The translations under genes were made by a program, and so were the position numbers. Below, piece after piece: positions 11,901-24,581 of a DNA stretch of 64,000 nt. The stretch is from Gordionus sp. m RMFG-2023 (taxonomy: Eukaryota; Nematomorpha; Gordioida; Chordodea; Parachordodidae), in NCBI RefSeq assembly GCF_954871325.1, contig NC_088778.1:31632730-31696729 (forward strand), read 5' to 3'. Position 1 is the stretch's first letter, and every line of letters starts with the position of its first letter. Below the pieces are notes generated by a model. That model was not told the DNA's origin. It saw only the letters and a list, made by a program, of their open reading frames with translations, and ran no database searches.

Positions 11901-14900
11901 CTATTTTTATTGCTAGAACTTCTCATGAGATGGCAAGCCGAAGTCAGAACACCTAGAGCAGGAGAATGGGGGTCTCCAACTTGAAAGGTATGCCAAAAAA
12001 ATTAATCAATTATAAAGGAAAACTAAGAAAGCAAACTTTCGATTGTAAAGATTGTCGCGAATGTCTAAAAAAACTAAATTAAAATCACATCAGATTTTTA
12101 ATAATTAATAGGTTTTATAGTTTGATTAAAAAGATGAAGAATGAGAAAATTATCGGTAGTGATTAATTTAATGCCAATGTAGTATTGTTAAATTGAGAAC
12201 AAAAAAAATGGCAAAACGCTTCTTATCATTATTAATTGTTGATTTCCAAAAAAAACAACATAATATGCGCTATTAAAAAAAAAGAAAAATTAAGTATGAT
12301 CATGATATATAATAATACCTAGATTGACGATGCATTCACATTAAAAGTGTACATCAATAACAGCTGGGGACGCCATTTTGATTACCCATATAATTATTAT
12401 AAAATTTTAAACGAGAGACCAATTTAGTTCCTATGTCTGATGCAACCTTTATTAAAAAATTGCCTGGTCATCGAGATCATAAAGGAAGCAAGTTATCAAT
12501 TTAATAGTTTAACAAGAATAATTAACTACATGAGTTACCGAAATGGCGGGTCCAGCTGATTTGCATTCAACGACGCTTTCAATTGCATTATTATGAATGC
12601 ATCGTCAGTTTAGGTATTATTAATATGTCATTGAGTATGATAGAATTTATCGATATCGAGGTATAGTTATTATTAGTATCTTCATTCTATTTTTTTATAT
12701 ATATCTATATTGCTTAACCCGAATTTTCGAGATAATTAAGGTTTTTTGGTTTCAAAATCAATTTATTTCTATGAATATCCTATTCGCTTACAAAATTAAA
12801 GAGTTTTAATTTTGCGGGAACAATTCGTTTCAAATGTTATCAGTCCATATTGGCCTAACGTTTTATTTCGCATTTGAAGAAGAAAAAAAAACGTTTCAAT
12901 TTTATTATTTTTAAAAAAATCGCGACACACCGATTTATACAACAAAGCGGATGATGCGGATAAAATGTTTGCCAAAGTGCCAACAACTAGGAAAGAGAAT
13001 TGGATCCAAAAGTTACACGAGATTAAGTAGATTTAAGAACAATAAAGGTAGGTTTAGACTTCGGTTATATTATAATACAATAAATATTTTACCGAAAAGT
13101 GGTCGACAAGTAAGCAAGGGATCTATACCAGAGCCAGGCGCCTCCGCTACCCGCGCGTAAATTAAATCGCCTGATTTGACGTCCGGTTTATTGCGTTTGG
13201 TTGCCCCCTAATTATTTTATTTATTTATTTTTTTTGGTAATATATATTTTCTGTAAAAACGTTTTACTTGAAATACTAATGAAATTGAAATGGATTTTTA
13301 AAATACAAATTTTTGGGAAAATTCTAAAAAAGGAATCTAGGAAAATAATTCCCCGGAAAAAAAATCCCCGTTTTTTAAAATATTTAAAAATTACAAAATG
13401 AATAAAATAGGAGAAAAAATTCCATATAAATATATTCATGGAATAAAAATTCTCAAATAATATATTTAAAAATTTTGAGAAAATCAATTCCGGAGAATTA
13501 TTTTCTAAGAATTATTATTGGGGATTTTTTTTTCCAGGGAATTTTTCTGCTTACCCTTCAAAAGATATAACAAAAAAAAAGGCTTTTAATATTGTCATCG
13601 TCAGTGTTTTTTTTCCGGCAATGTGTTATTTTTTCATTAAATAATTTTTTGAGCCCTTTTTTTTTTTAAAATCAAAAATCTGATTTTACCAATGTATTCC
13701 ATCATGTTTGGAATACCTACCCTATAAATTTAAGACAATTTTTCCAAGAACTTTAGAAACTTAATAAAATTTTTATTAGAATTTACCATAGATTTTTTAT
13801 ATATAATTTATAAATGACTCAAAGGTTAACAGCAAAATTTTCTATAATTCATAAGATAGGTATTCCAAACATGATGAGTATTTCTGGTAAATCGGATTTT
13901 TAAATTTTAAAAAACGCGCTCATAAAAATAATTTAAAGCTGAAAAAATAACACATTGGCGCTAATACCGACGAGCCATATTTAACTAGTGTTGCTAACGA
14001 TTTAGCCAATTTTTAAAAAAACAGTTAACTCAATATTTTGGCCAAAAGTATATTACTCTACCGATTTTGCCCATATATGGCAGAGAGGTTTGGTCTTCTA
14101 TCGGCAAAATTTCAAGACTTTAAGTAATAATATTTTGGCTATAATTTTCATTTTCGTTCCTGTTTTAAGCTAAATGGAGCTGTTTAAAACAACACCACAT
14201 TCAATGCAAATATTTAAAATGAGATTTTATACTTTAGGAGAATTTTAAAAAATCATTTGTGGAAATTAGTTTAGTAAATTTTAAAAAATAAAAAATATCG
14301 ATATATTTTAGGAGATTGATAAAAATGATAGGTAAATAAAAAATCAATTATAAATATCAGATCGGTTTTTTAGTAATACCGGAAAATATCGGATCGGTGT
14401 GAAAAATTTATGGATAGGCACCATGATTATATTTCTATCGTCGCCAATCCGTATAAATATAATTATAAGCCGTGGTACAAAGTGGATCATAAGAACCACC
14501 TGATGTTTCAATATAATTTGTTTAAATCATCGTGAAAAGGCTCGATATCTTAAACGCTCCAATTAAGCCACAGCAACTATATTGATAGTGAACTCATTTG
14601 ATCCAAAGTTTGAACGTTTTGCCATGCTTTAAAGAACCCTTATGTTCAAGTGCTTCGTGTCAGAACCCATATCACTCTAATTTTTAGAAGAAAAATAAAT
14701 ATCGTCCAAACAAATACTTAGGTTTATTTAGAGAAAAAAAATATATATATAAGATTTCCCTTTTCTTCTCCACTATCCATTTCCGCAAAAAAATTATTTT
14801 TTTTATTTTTAATTTATTTTATAATTTATTTATTTTTTTTGTATGTATAACAATGCATTTTACATAATAAAGTTAATAAAATCTTTTAAAAAAAAAGATA

Positions 14901-16287
14901 ACAAACAGTTTATTTATTATTTAATATATAGATTTATAATGGTTATAAATTTAAAGGTAATATTAAGCATTCAATAATTAGTACTGATGATTCCTTATAC
15001 TTAACTTTTAAACACTTTCTTATAAATTCATAGCTAATAGTTACTTTTTATATATGGTTCACTTATTATTCTATATTGTACTGTTTGTTTATAAATCCTT
15101 TAGGATTCCATCTTCAAATTTTACCATTTTAAAATTTTATTAGAAATTAGTGTACCCACCATAGTTGTTAAAAAAATATTTCTCAAATATATCTAGATTA
15201 GATAGTAATACCTAAAAATGTTATCAAAATCAGATAATGAAAAGTAGGGGCTATGTTGGACAGGTATAACCAGACTAGGGTATAGTTTATATTAAAAAAA
15301 ATTCCAAACTTCTCAAAAAATGGACAATAAAATTTAATTAAAAAATATTATGACTAAATAAAAAGTCAGATAGATTATGACTTGAAAAGCTTGATCAGGT
15401 AAAATGGCTGCACCAATAGCACGCTTTGAATGATCAACGTCCATTAAAATGTTGCAATCTTGGGTTTTCAGGACAACTCCTATTACCCTATCCCCTTGAC
15501 TTGGGTTAAGATATGATTTGACACATGATTCTACCCATAAATATAGGGAAGATGGAGATTTAATAATATTATTCTCACTGGGGGCACCTATTTTGTTTTC
15601 TAATTTAGAGTTTGTATGTCCATCAATATTATTATGGTTATTTCCATCATCTGAATCAGATGAAGATTTATCTTTTGAGATAGGTTGAGATGTTTTGATT
15701 GAACCAGTGTATCTACCTTTATAATAATTTATTATTGTTTTGAAAAATTATTTAATTGCTATGCATTATTAAAGATAACAAAATATTAATTAGGTTTAAA
15801 TTATTAAGATAAGTTGTTAAATATTGTTTTTTCTTATACTTTAATCATTGTTGTAAAGAGTGAAGGGGGGGGGGCAGGATAGTATAATAATATCAATTTT
15901 TAATTTGTCTAAATTTTAAACTTAGTAAATTTACTAAAGGAGTTGTCTATTCAAATGCAAAGTTTATCAAAGATAAAAAATATTGCTAACTCAAACAATA
16001 GTTTATGAAATAAATTCATTAGATTATCATAATTAAATTTTATATATGGTAATATAGGAGTTAATAAGAAGCTATGAATATAACTTACATCTTAATTTCC
16101 CAAATCTGGTAATAATTATGCCTTTATGTTCATCATACCGAATTCCTGGCCCAATTACATGTTTAAATTTTGATAGATTAATTGTATTATCATTAGAATG
16201 GTTATCTTTATTATCAGTTTTGAAAAATAACTTATGAATATCAATTTTGTCCCCAGGTAATACGAAATCACCAATATTTATAACCAT
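8959..16287 (-). CDS. EXOSC3: Exosome complex component RRP40 (EXOSC3)
   Basis: RNA-binding cap subunit of the nuclear/cytoplasmic RNA exosome. Five exons on the minus strand join in phase with GT-AG ends: 16089-16287, 15382-15716, 13093-13207, 11734-11979, 8959-9299 (1236 bases, 411 residues; human is 275). Exon 1 gives the N-terminal domain (GDFVLPGDKI, VIGPGIRYDEHKGIIITRFG). Exon 2 ends with the start of the S1 domain (LWVESC, GDRVIGVVLK) after a Ser/Asn-rich insert. Exon 3 carries GATKRNKPDVKSGDLIYARV, the family's most typical S1 stretch. Exon 5 holds the KH-domain GMNGRIWIRSKN and a Lys-rich tail. Exon 4 is poorly conserved and its donor (AAG|GTTGGT) weak, so it is the least certain part. 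Introns of 372, 2174, 1113 and 2434 bp; the last three contain MITEs. Confidence 0.9.
9346..9568. mobile_element. PIF/Harbinger-type MITE
   Basis: 223 bp with long inverted ends GGCTGCATTCAAAGTGGAGA / TCTCCACTTTGAATGCAGCC and a TTA target duplication (9343-9345, 9569-9571), the 3-bp TWA preference of PIF/Harbinger. It lies in intron 4 of EXOSC3, just upstream of the last exon. Confidence 0.85.
9593..9814. mobile_element. GC-stepped MITE (CAGAGACCTGCA family)
   Basis: 222 bp; right end GCAGGTCTCTG, left end CAGACCTGCAGAGGTACC; perfect 8-bp target duplication ATTTAAAT (9585-9592, 9815-9822). Sits in EXOSC3 intron 4, 24 bases from the Harbinger-type MITE. Confidence 0.9.
10382..10585. mobile_element. 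TAGTGTTG-type palindromic hAT MITE
   Basis: 204 bp, ends TAGTGTCGTTAAAGG / CCGTTTGACAACACTA, inner palindrome CAATATTTT...AAGTATTG; perfect 8-bp duplication ATTGAAAG (10374-10381, 10586-10593). In EXOSC3 intron 4. Confidence 0.88.
12301..12633. mobile_element. Fold-back hAT MITE (CAATGACAT...), copy 1
   Basis: 333 bp that is nearly self-complementary over its whole length; inner blocks CAGCTGGGGACGCCATTTTG and CCGAAATGGCGGGTCCAGCTG face each other. Perfect 8-bp duplication AGTATGAT (12293-12300, 12634-12641). In EXOSC3 intron 3; second copy at 42353-42690. Confidence 0.88.
12920..13030 (+). other. Unidentified plus-strand coding-like stretch
   Basis: A plus-strand reading that ends at a TAG (13028-13030) gives KADDADKMFAKVPTTRKENW and a few more residues. 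Codon use is far less A+T-biased than the surroundings, as in a 3' exon; a possible acceptor is CAACAAAG at about 12947. I recognise no family. It lies inside EXOSC3 intron 3 on the opposite strand, and the minus strand here can be read as a hydrophobic segment, so strand and reality are both open. Confidence 0.2.
13308..13565. repeat. Degenerate AATTCCCCGGAAAA repeat cluster
   Basis: Runs of the module AATTCCCCGGAAAA/AATTTTCC with A-rich spacers, ending in TCTGCTTACCC. Same module and the same GGGTAAGC border (reversed) as the longer array at 57150-57475. In EXOSC3 intron 2. Confidence 0.65.
13986..14197. mobile_element. TAGTGTTG-type palindromic hAT MITE, eroded
   Basis: Ends TAGTGTTGCTAACGATTTAG and GCTGTTTAAAACAACACCA with the inner CTCAATATTTTGGCC block. 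No matching 8-bp flanks remain, so it is older than the other copies. The rest of EXOSC3 intron 2 (14198-15381) is A+T-rich with no further feature seen. Confidence 0.7.
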
Positions 16288-16510
16288 CGGTAAAATATTT
16301 TAAAATATATAGAACCAAACATCAAAAGGGAAATAAATTCAATCGTTGGGAATAATCATATTGTAATAAATAATATACAATTATGGTAATATTTTTCTTT
16401 AGGCTATGTTAAAGAAATTTTATTGATTTTAATATTTTAAAGCAGAATATATTTAGATACAAATGTTTAACGCTAAACAGAAGTAAAAGGTAACGGTCAA
16501 TCAACAGGGG

Positions 16511-17987
16511 TGTTAGAAATGAGAATTTAGAGAATACAAATAAAATAGAAAAATTAAAATTAAATACTAATTACTAATTAATTTATTAAATAATATTAAT
16601 TGTAATTAATTAAATTAAAGTCTACTAAAATTTATGAAAAAATTTTCTTCTTATTACATTTTTATCGCTATATTTATACTACTAAAATTTATATGATATA
16701 ATCTCGTTATATTCATATTCAAATTTCACTTTACTTTAAAAAAAACTATTTTCCGTAACTATTCAAATTTATATAAGCCACTATTTAATTATAGGCAAAT
16801 ACAAATAATAATATTCTCATTATTACAACACCCTTCCACTTACGTTAGATCCACCCTTCTGCAAATGAACAACTTTCTTTCGATTTCGACTTAGACTTGT
16901 ATCTCATCTCCACAAAATCTATTCTTAATCTTGAATATATTTCTAATTTATAACTACAGCTGTCCTTTGCCTAGTATTCTTAGTTTCTAACAGTTTGTGT
17001 CAGATTACAGCTTAAACATTGAGTTATCTCCATTTCGCTAAGGCATCTCTTTTGTCTCATAATGTCTACGATAAAAATTGCTTATAACGATAACGCTCTT
17101 TTGTAAGGCTACTGCCTCTTGTCATGATATCGATACCAATCTCTTGTAACAATAACCATTTCTTGTAATAAATATCTCTTATACGATATCAATTTCTTGT
17201 ATCTTAAATGATCCCAAATAAAAATCCGATCTCTAAATGAGCTCGATTGCGGCATGAATTTTCTAATGATGAAAGCTGTTTCTCTTTATGAAGATTTTGG
17301 TTAATCAACAACCTAATATTTTGCTAAATATTATCAACTTAATTCACCGTTAAACGTATATCTTTAATAAAAATAACGAATTTCTTTTAGCTAAAACGAT
17401 CACTTGTAAGTATAACGATCTCTTGTGACGAATTCCTTTTACCTATCACGATCTCTTGAGACTAAAATGACTAATTCTATACTTTTTCGAACTACGACCA
17501 TTTGCCTGGTTATTGATACCATTGTTTCTTTGCTCTCATTCTTTATCGTGTCGATGGTCATTTCTTACATCCCCTTCCCCCTTTATCTAGAATTTCTTTT
17601 CAAAGTTAATTAGACTGAAGGTATAGGCGCATCAGTGTACATATGGGTTTCGGCAACAATGTTAGGTATTAGAATTTAGAGAATACAAATAACATAGAAT
17701 AAATAAATTAAATACTAATTACTTTATTAAATAATATTAATTGTAATTAAATAAATCATAACAAAAATTAAAAAGCAAAATAAAAATTAAAATTTATTTC
17801 TTCCTATTACATTATTTTATCACTATATTTATACTACTAAAATTTACATTATATAATCTCGTCATATTCATATTCAAATTTTAATATTTAACTTAAAAAA
17901 AAGACTATTTTCCGTAACAATTCAAATTTATATAAACCACTATTTAATTAAATGCAAATAAATAATATTATTCTAATTATTACAAGA
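16511..17987 (-). mobile_element. Small non-coding LTR retroelement A
   Basis: Two direct repeats of 320 and 328 bp (16511-16830, 17660-17987) begin TGTTAGAAATGAGAATTT / TGTTAGGTATTAGAATTT and match over their length. Read on the minus strand, a primer-site-like GTTGCCGAAACCC follows the first repeat and a purine tract GTGGAAGGG precedes the second, as in an LTR element. The 829-bp interior has no gag or pol and consists largely of loose repeats of ACGATCTCTTGTAA. The 5-bp flanks no longer match. It is a non-autonomous (TRIM-like) fossil of moderate age, dependent on another element for movement. Confidence 0.72.
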
Positions 17988-19500
17988 ATAGAGAGAGGGG
18001 GGGGAGGGTGTAAAATTATCATAGAAATTGCGAAGTGGTAAATATTAATGAAAACTATATTAACATAAATAAAATTAAGGAGTATTGGTAGTATATTTTA
18101 TTCTTATATATTTGCAAATAAATAACAAAATATTAGATATTATATTATATAAAAAGACTAGATAATTTATAACATTTATATTTTTTCCACAAAAGTAATT
18201 AAAAAAATTTTTAAATTATTTATAAATTTAAGGAAATTGTATCTTATAAAATTTGGGTTAATAATCCTTAACTGACGATTCATGATTTGTAGTGATGTAA
18301 TTTCTAAAAAAATTGAACGCATTTAACGTTCATTGATAATAATCGAACCGTTTACGTTATGTACACCTTCAAAAAAAAAGGAAAGCATTCGCTTTAATTA
18401 AAACTTTATGAATAAATTTTAAAAATAATTCATTGAATATTTAATATAATATAAATATACTAGCTAATAACCCATCAAGAATGAGGGGGTTGAGGGGTAA
18501 TTAGTTAGTTTTTCTCCCTACTTTTATGATAGTTGTTACCTGTTATTTGAAAATAATATCTTTTTATTCTTTATAACCCCCTCCCCCTTTCAGACCAGGT
18601 CCTCAGGCCTGCAAAAAAATTTGTTTTAGGTCATTGTCTTCCATAGTTGATAATGGAATTCCCAAGCGTCCAAGCTGATAATAATTTATTCATAAAAATA
18701 TTTTCCAAGCCCAGCCCCACACATAATATTTTTAAAAAATTTTTCTCAAACCTGGCCAACTCGTAATAATTTTGAAATTATTTTCTCAAGCCTGGTGGAG
18801 ATAGGTAAATTTCTAAAAACCAAATTCATTTTTTATTCTCTTTAATCCCGCTCAAAATCCTATTTCAGACCAAGACCAACTCATTAGGACTAATAGTGAA
18901 TAGTATTTTTTGAGTAAAAATATATTTAAATTAGCTTTTACCTGAGACCCATATAAATATTATGCAATATCTAATATAAAAAAAATTCCCAACAGGTTCA
19001 TGCTCCTAATTATGTTGAGAAAATATTCTCAAGCTCGGCCAAAGTCCATAATAATTTTGGTAGCTAAGAACTGAAATAAAATATGTAAAAGTCATAATTC
19101 ATTCAAAAATACAATCAGAATATGAAAGTTGCATGAGACTTGGTTTTTTGATCAGGCCTAGCTATGTCTGCAAAAGAAATTTTCAGGCCAATGTCTAACC
19201 CATATTTAAAATTCAAAAATCTTCAAGCATCTCTATTTTAAATTTTATCCAATATGATTTCCATATTAAAATTAAATTTTGATATTTCTAATACTCTTAA
19301 TGCTCACTGTATGCAACAATTTTCCCTCTTTTTCTCCTAAATTTTAATATTTTTATAAAATTTATTAATAAAATATATTTAGTACCATACACACAAACTA
19401 AATAATAACCCTTCAACGCCATCAGCTAGTTATGTTAATAAACGACAAAATTTTAAAAATATCAGCTATTAATTAATATATATATATAATAATATTTTAA
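17988..19500. other. A+T-rich stretch with degenerate GC-paired repeats
   Basis: No gene seen. A G run follows the LTR element (17997-18006). At about 18285-18400 there is a fragment resembling the GAACGTTCA-rich repeat of 53807 onward. From about 18580 to 19240 short CAGGCCTGCA / AAGCCTGG-like blocks recur between A/T runs, probably the ruins of a GC-stepped MITE-like element. Confidence 0.5.
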
Positions 19501-19508
19501 ATTTAATT

Positions 19509-21782
19509 CATGCGCGTACGCAGGAATTTGGTATGGGGGGGGGGGATTAAAATTTTTTTAATTAAAATCATTGTTATTTTAAAATATAAAGCATAAATTT
19601 TTTAGGACTAATAACAATTTCTAATACAGAATTTTAAATTAATGTGAATTATAAAAAATATTAAACGGATATAACCGGCGGCATATGAAAAACAATATAA
19701 ATGTGAATTATAAATAAATAAATATAACCAGCATATAAATCAGAAATCACTATAAAATAAATGACCCAAAATAGAAATTTAAATTTAAGCCTATCAAATT
19801 TATATATAAAGTATAAATTTAAATGTTGAAAATATTGTATTTTGTATGTAATAACTTAAAAAGTATTCATGAAAAAACATAATTAAAATATTAATTCGCA
19901 CATAAAATAATTAAGAAGCATATTATAAATTTATATGTAAAATCCAATCTTCATTGAGATTGGGTTTATTGTTCAATTATCTCATCTGTGCTTGGCGTCA
20001 AATGCCTACGAATATTCAAAAGGGCCAAACCATTCAATATATTGTCAGAAGTTGTACTCCTTAGGTATGTTTTTATTCTTCTTAAAGAAGGGAATGTTCT
20101 CTCATTAGTTGCAGTACTAATGTGAAGTGTTGCTAATATATATAATTTATTATACATTGGGAAAATAATCTTAAAGATGTTTGAAATGATGCAAAGCATC
20201 CAGCATTTTTTGGGACTATATCAACCATAGTTAATCTTTTATATACTATAGTTGGCATTCAGCTAATAAGGCATCATAAGATACTTTAACATCTTCATGA
20301 AAAAATCGATAAATATTTTATTTTTTTTTCTATTACTATCTGAAAAAGGTTGGTAAGGCTTTTGTGGAAGTAATATCTGCAGATTGCTAAGTACTGCCTG
20401 ATGAATTAAAACCTGTTCTATTTGGGTTAAAAATGTATCTAAGAGAGGGATAAAAATATTTATTTTATAATTCTCTTCTACTGACCCTATATTAATGAGG
20501 ACGATAAGCTTGCCTCGCTGCAAGCCGAGGGAACAAATGTTAATCTCATATAGCTCTGCTTTTGACTCAAAAATAACATATAAAATATGAAATTCTTCAA
20601 TAACATTAGCCCTAATTTCCCTGAGTTCTAATAATATACTCTCCGCTATTCTCATCATTTCAATCAAGTCAATGTTATGTTTTTAAAAATACATAATATA
20701 TATACTAATGAGAAAAAAAAGTAAGTATTGAAACCAATAATATGCTTGCTTCTGAGGATATATCTCCTTCAGGTGTGATTTTTCAGTAAGAGCATAATAA
20801 TCCACTCTTCTAACTCTATAGAAGCTGTTTTGATGGCAAAGACTCCATCTCGTTGGACAAGGAGTATCAAAAATAATTCTGTTTACAGAATCTCCTAATG
20901 CTCGAAATTTTACAAGACCACGAAAATTACCTTCATTATAATTATTATTGAAATTCAAGCTTCCTGAATCCAATGACCATGTAATTCTGGGCCCTGCAAT
21001 CCACAATATAGTATAGCCTCAATAGTTAGCTTGATCTCTATTTTCTTTTGCTATTTTAATCCTATTTTTGTTAATATGTAATAAAATGGGAATCATATCC
21101 CCACAATTAATTTGAAGAAATAATGGGTTCATCGCGTTTGTGATAAATTTGTTTTATTGTCAAAGATTTATCCAGCATCTTTGTACTTGTTGACTTAACT
21201 AACAGGACTCATAACTTGCAATAAGCTCCATTGTCTCGGTAGAGAATTCTAGCCACAACCATCTAGTAAAATAGCTGTTTTGAAATTTTAACTTTCAATT
21301 AGCACATAAAGTTTGTGTGAAATTTGAGGGGTAGAATATAAATCTATTATTAAATCAAATATTAATCTTAGGTATCTTTATTACCTTTTTAAGAAGCTTA
21401 TGTTTTACTTCAAGGCTAATTATGAAATGTTATAAAATTATTTATACTTTTTTGCTTTTCTGTAAGATGACTAGGATTTTCATCATCATCAGTATGTTTA
21501 AAAAAATTTTTTATGTCCATAATTATTATTTGACTAGAAAATAGACAAATATTACGCCAAGAAAAACTTGAAATCGAAATTAATTGATAAAATAACTAAG
21601 TAAATGAATGTGATAAATAAATGAATTAAATATATTTAAAACGAAAGAGAATGGATTAAATATTATAAAATACAACTTAATATAAACAATAATATTTTTG
21701 AAAAATTTATCCGGCATCTGCATTTTTTGGCTTTGGGGGAGGGGGATTTGTCCCCCTGCCCCCCCCGCTGCGTACGCCAATG
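19509..21782 (-). mobile_element. hAT element (ZMYM1/DUF4371-like), copy 2, longest
   Basis: 2274 bp, ends CATGCGCGTACGCAGG and (reverse complement of right end) CATTGGCGTACGCAGC, with perfect 8-bp duplication ATTTAATT (19501-19508, 21783-21790). Minus-strand transposase fragments in order: a DUF4371-like part near 20683-21006 (TPCPTRWSLCHQNSFY), a middle part at 20263-20667 (MRIAESILLELREIR, INIGSVEENYKINIFIPLLD) and the hAT C-terminal dimerisation segment at 19966-20199 (NERTFPSLRRIKTYLRS, LNGLALLNIRRHLT). This is the best-preserved transposase of the four copies, yet the frames do not connect and the N-terminal half is largely unreadable. It lacks the nested MITE of copies 1 and 3. Confidence 0.92.
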
Positions 21783-21790
21783 ATTTAATT

Positions 21791-23844
21791 ATATTCAAGT
21801 TGGTGCATGCTTTTGAAACCGGAGGTTTTTGGTTCGACTCTCGTAGATAGCAAAAAATTAACATTACATTATATAGTCTCTTTAAATTTTTAATACATTA
21901 GGGAGATACGAAAATAATCGTGTTTTGATTATGGAGATTATATATATTAGATACCATATATTATACAATATATTAGTCATGTTTAATATTAATAATTTTA
22001 AGTGAATAAAGAAATATTTTATTTATAAAATAATTTTTTCATAATTTTTAATATATATATAATTTTATATACATTTAAATATTTATAAAATATATAAATT
22101 AATATTACTTTAAATTGTGTTCAATTATTAAAATATAAAACCATTGATAAAAACTTAAAAATAATAGCAAAATTTCAAATAATTTTAATAAAAATAAATA
22201 AATTCTAAAAGATATTAAATATTAATATATATCTAGGTATATAATAAATAATATTTAATGATTTTTACTTTATATATCTGTTATAATAATCTAATAATTT
22301 AATATCTTGAAACACAACAATCAAAAATAAATTATTAACAGCATAATTATAGTAATATATAAAATAATAAATATTACAATCAAATATATCTTTGAATTAG
22401 AACTTGATGAATTTAAACTGATTTTTGACACATTTTACTATTGATAAGGATATACATGCTTATGCCAATCTATAAATAATAATATTCAAATTAATAAATT
22501 AGACTATAAGACAGAAATAATGTATTTTTTAAATATTTAAATGTGATAAGGAAAACAGCGGATTAAAAATTAACATTTTTTCGCAAAAATTCGAATTAAT
22601 ATTTTTTATTTTCAAATGAATAAATATAAGACGATTTAAAATTGAACGAACGTAAAAACCAATGCATTTATCAAAAAAAACGCGTTCATCATTTTTTTTT
22701 CAAAAATAAACAATTTTGTCACGAACGCCTTCATCTTGTACAACATTATTGATTTGTAATTTGTATCAATACAAAGAAGCTAGTGGCAATGTATTTTTTT
22801 GTTTCCCATATATACAATTGACATTAAATTTTATGAAAACTTTTTTTAATATTATATCAGATTTCATTAAAAACTAAAAAAAATTTATATATGTGAAACC
22901 AAAATGGTTTATCGCCAGCTGACTTGTATTTAATTACGCTTAAGTTTTGATGAATGGATAGTCATGTATCTAAAAATTAATTTATACTCCTCCTAAACAT
23001 ATTATAATCAATGAAGACTCTGTGGTAGTTTATTCATAGTTAGTTAGATTACAGTTATAAATATAAAGGAATAAACAGATACTTTTATACCCATCCCCAA
23101 CTATCCTTTAGCCTATTGATATTACCCCTAACTTAAAGATCTTAACCAAACAAATATCTAAGCACTTAGATTTTGTCAGAATATAATCTCAAGACTTAGA
23201 TAATATTATTTCCTAAAATCTGGATTCCGCGGGTTTTTTTTAGATTTGCTAATTCAAGATTTTTTATAACACTATCTCAAACTGTTCAAGTAAAAAAGAA
23301 TAATTATATTAGTATTACTATAGGCAAAAATCAATATTAGAGAAAAAACTACTAGGAAAAAAAGTAAATATTAACCTCCTTCAAATCCTCCTCACTTTCA
23401 TTTGTCTTATTCCAACCCAATTTATCTAATCTTCTGCTATACCAACTCCCCCCCCCCCCACACCCTCCATAGCCCATAATGTTACTATAAATAAATATTA
23501 CATCTAAGAAGGATCTCATTACCATTATAAACCAAATACATATATATAATAATTTATTCCATAATACATTTTTTACAATATATTTTAAAATCAATAGATA
23601 AAACAACAGAAATATTAATCCTGTTATATCCTAACGAAACTATGAATGTTAGGTAGTTAACCTTCATCCGTTTATTATATTATTTATATATATATATAAT
23701 TATTATAAAACATATCTAATTAACGATTATACCATTCATAATATATAAATAATATATTACAATATGTTCATACGGATATTTTCATTATATCAATATATCC
23801 TATATATCGATTATCATGCAATTATAAATGTAATTTCCATATTA
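21791..23844. other. A+T-rich stretch without a supported gene
   Basis: Very A+T-rich. Contents: a B-box-like GGTTCGACTCT at about 21832 without an A box; a GAACGAACG-rich patch at 22640-22735 like that at 53830; a C run at 23450-23460; (TA)n tracts near 23683-23700. Long-looking readings here are artefacts of low complexity. Confidence 0.55.
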
Positions 23845-24581
23845 CTTAATTTCAAGGGCGTCGCTAGCCTTTACAATCTTAGGGGGCTCAACTAAAAAAA
23901 ATTAATGGGGGCAAAGCCCTCCATACCTCTTAATTTGCGGGCCTACCGGCCCGCTTTTGCTAGGCCTTCGGCCGGGTTTGATATTAATATATTATATTTT
24001 TAAAATTTGTTAACTATAAATAATTATTCCGAATTCATATTTTGTCATTTATTATATGCATACAAAATAAACTAGCATATAAATAATTAAAATAATAAAT
24101 ACAAAATCTATTTACAGTATAAAATATTTTCGATTGAGGATAGAAAAAATTTTGCCTCTAAAGGATTACAAGTTATAAAAAAAGGTTAATTATTTCATAC
24201 ATATGCCTCAATTGATAATGGCTTTAAAAAACCACATAATATGATATAATTCTTAGCAACTTACATTGACAAAAGGAGATAAAACTATATAACTCTGTTA
24301 CCTTTTTAGACAATGTTTTATAGAATGGACTTACAAGGAAAAATTAATAGGCCTAGAATATAAATAACAAATCCAAATCATAAAACTATATATTACTTAA
24401 GCTTCATATTAGATTACATGATGGAAGCTTAAGTAATAAAGAAAATTTTTGTGAGTAATTAAATTTCTAAAAGATGATCTTCCATTTTTAATGATTTATA
24501 AACGACTACACAGTTGACCATTATTGCTTGCTATCATATGCTCTCAGCAGCTGTAGTAATAATAAATTACATAGCCACACC

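Noticed and set aside
13201-13487. Opposed open frames in poly-A/T sequence
   Set aside because: Low-complexity readings in an EXOSC3 intron and the CCCCGGAAAA cluster.
21800-21850. Possible tRNA with B box GGTTCGACTCT
   Set aside because: No A box at the right distance and no cloverleaf pairing.
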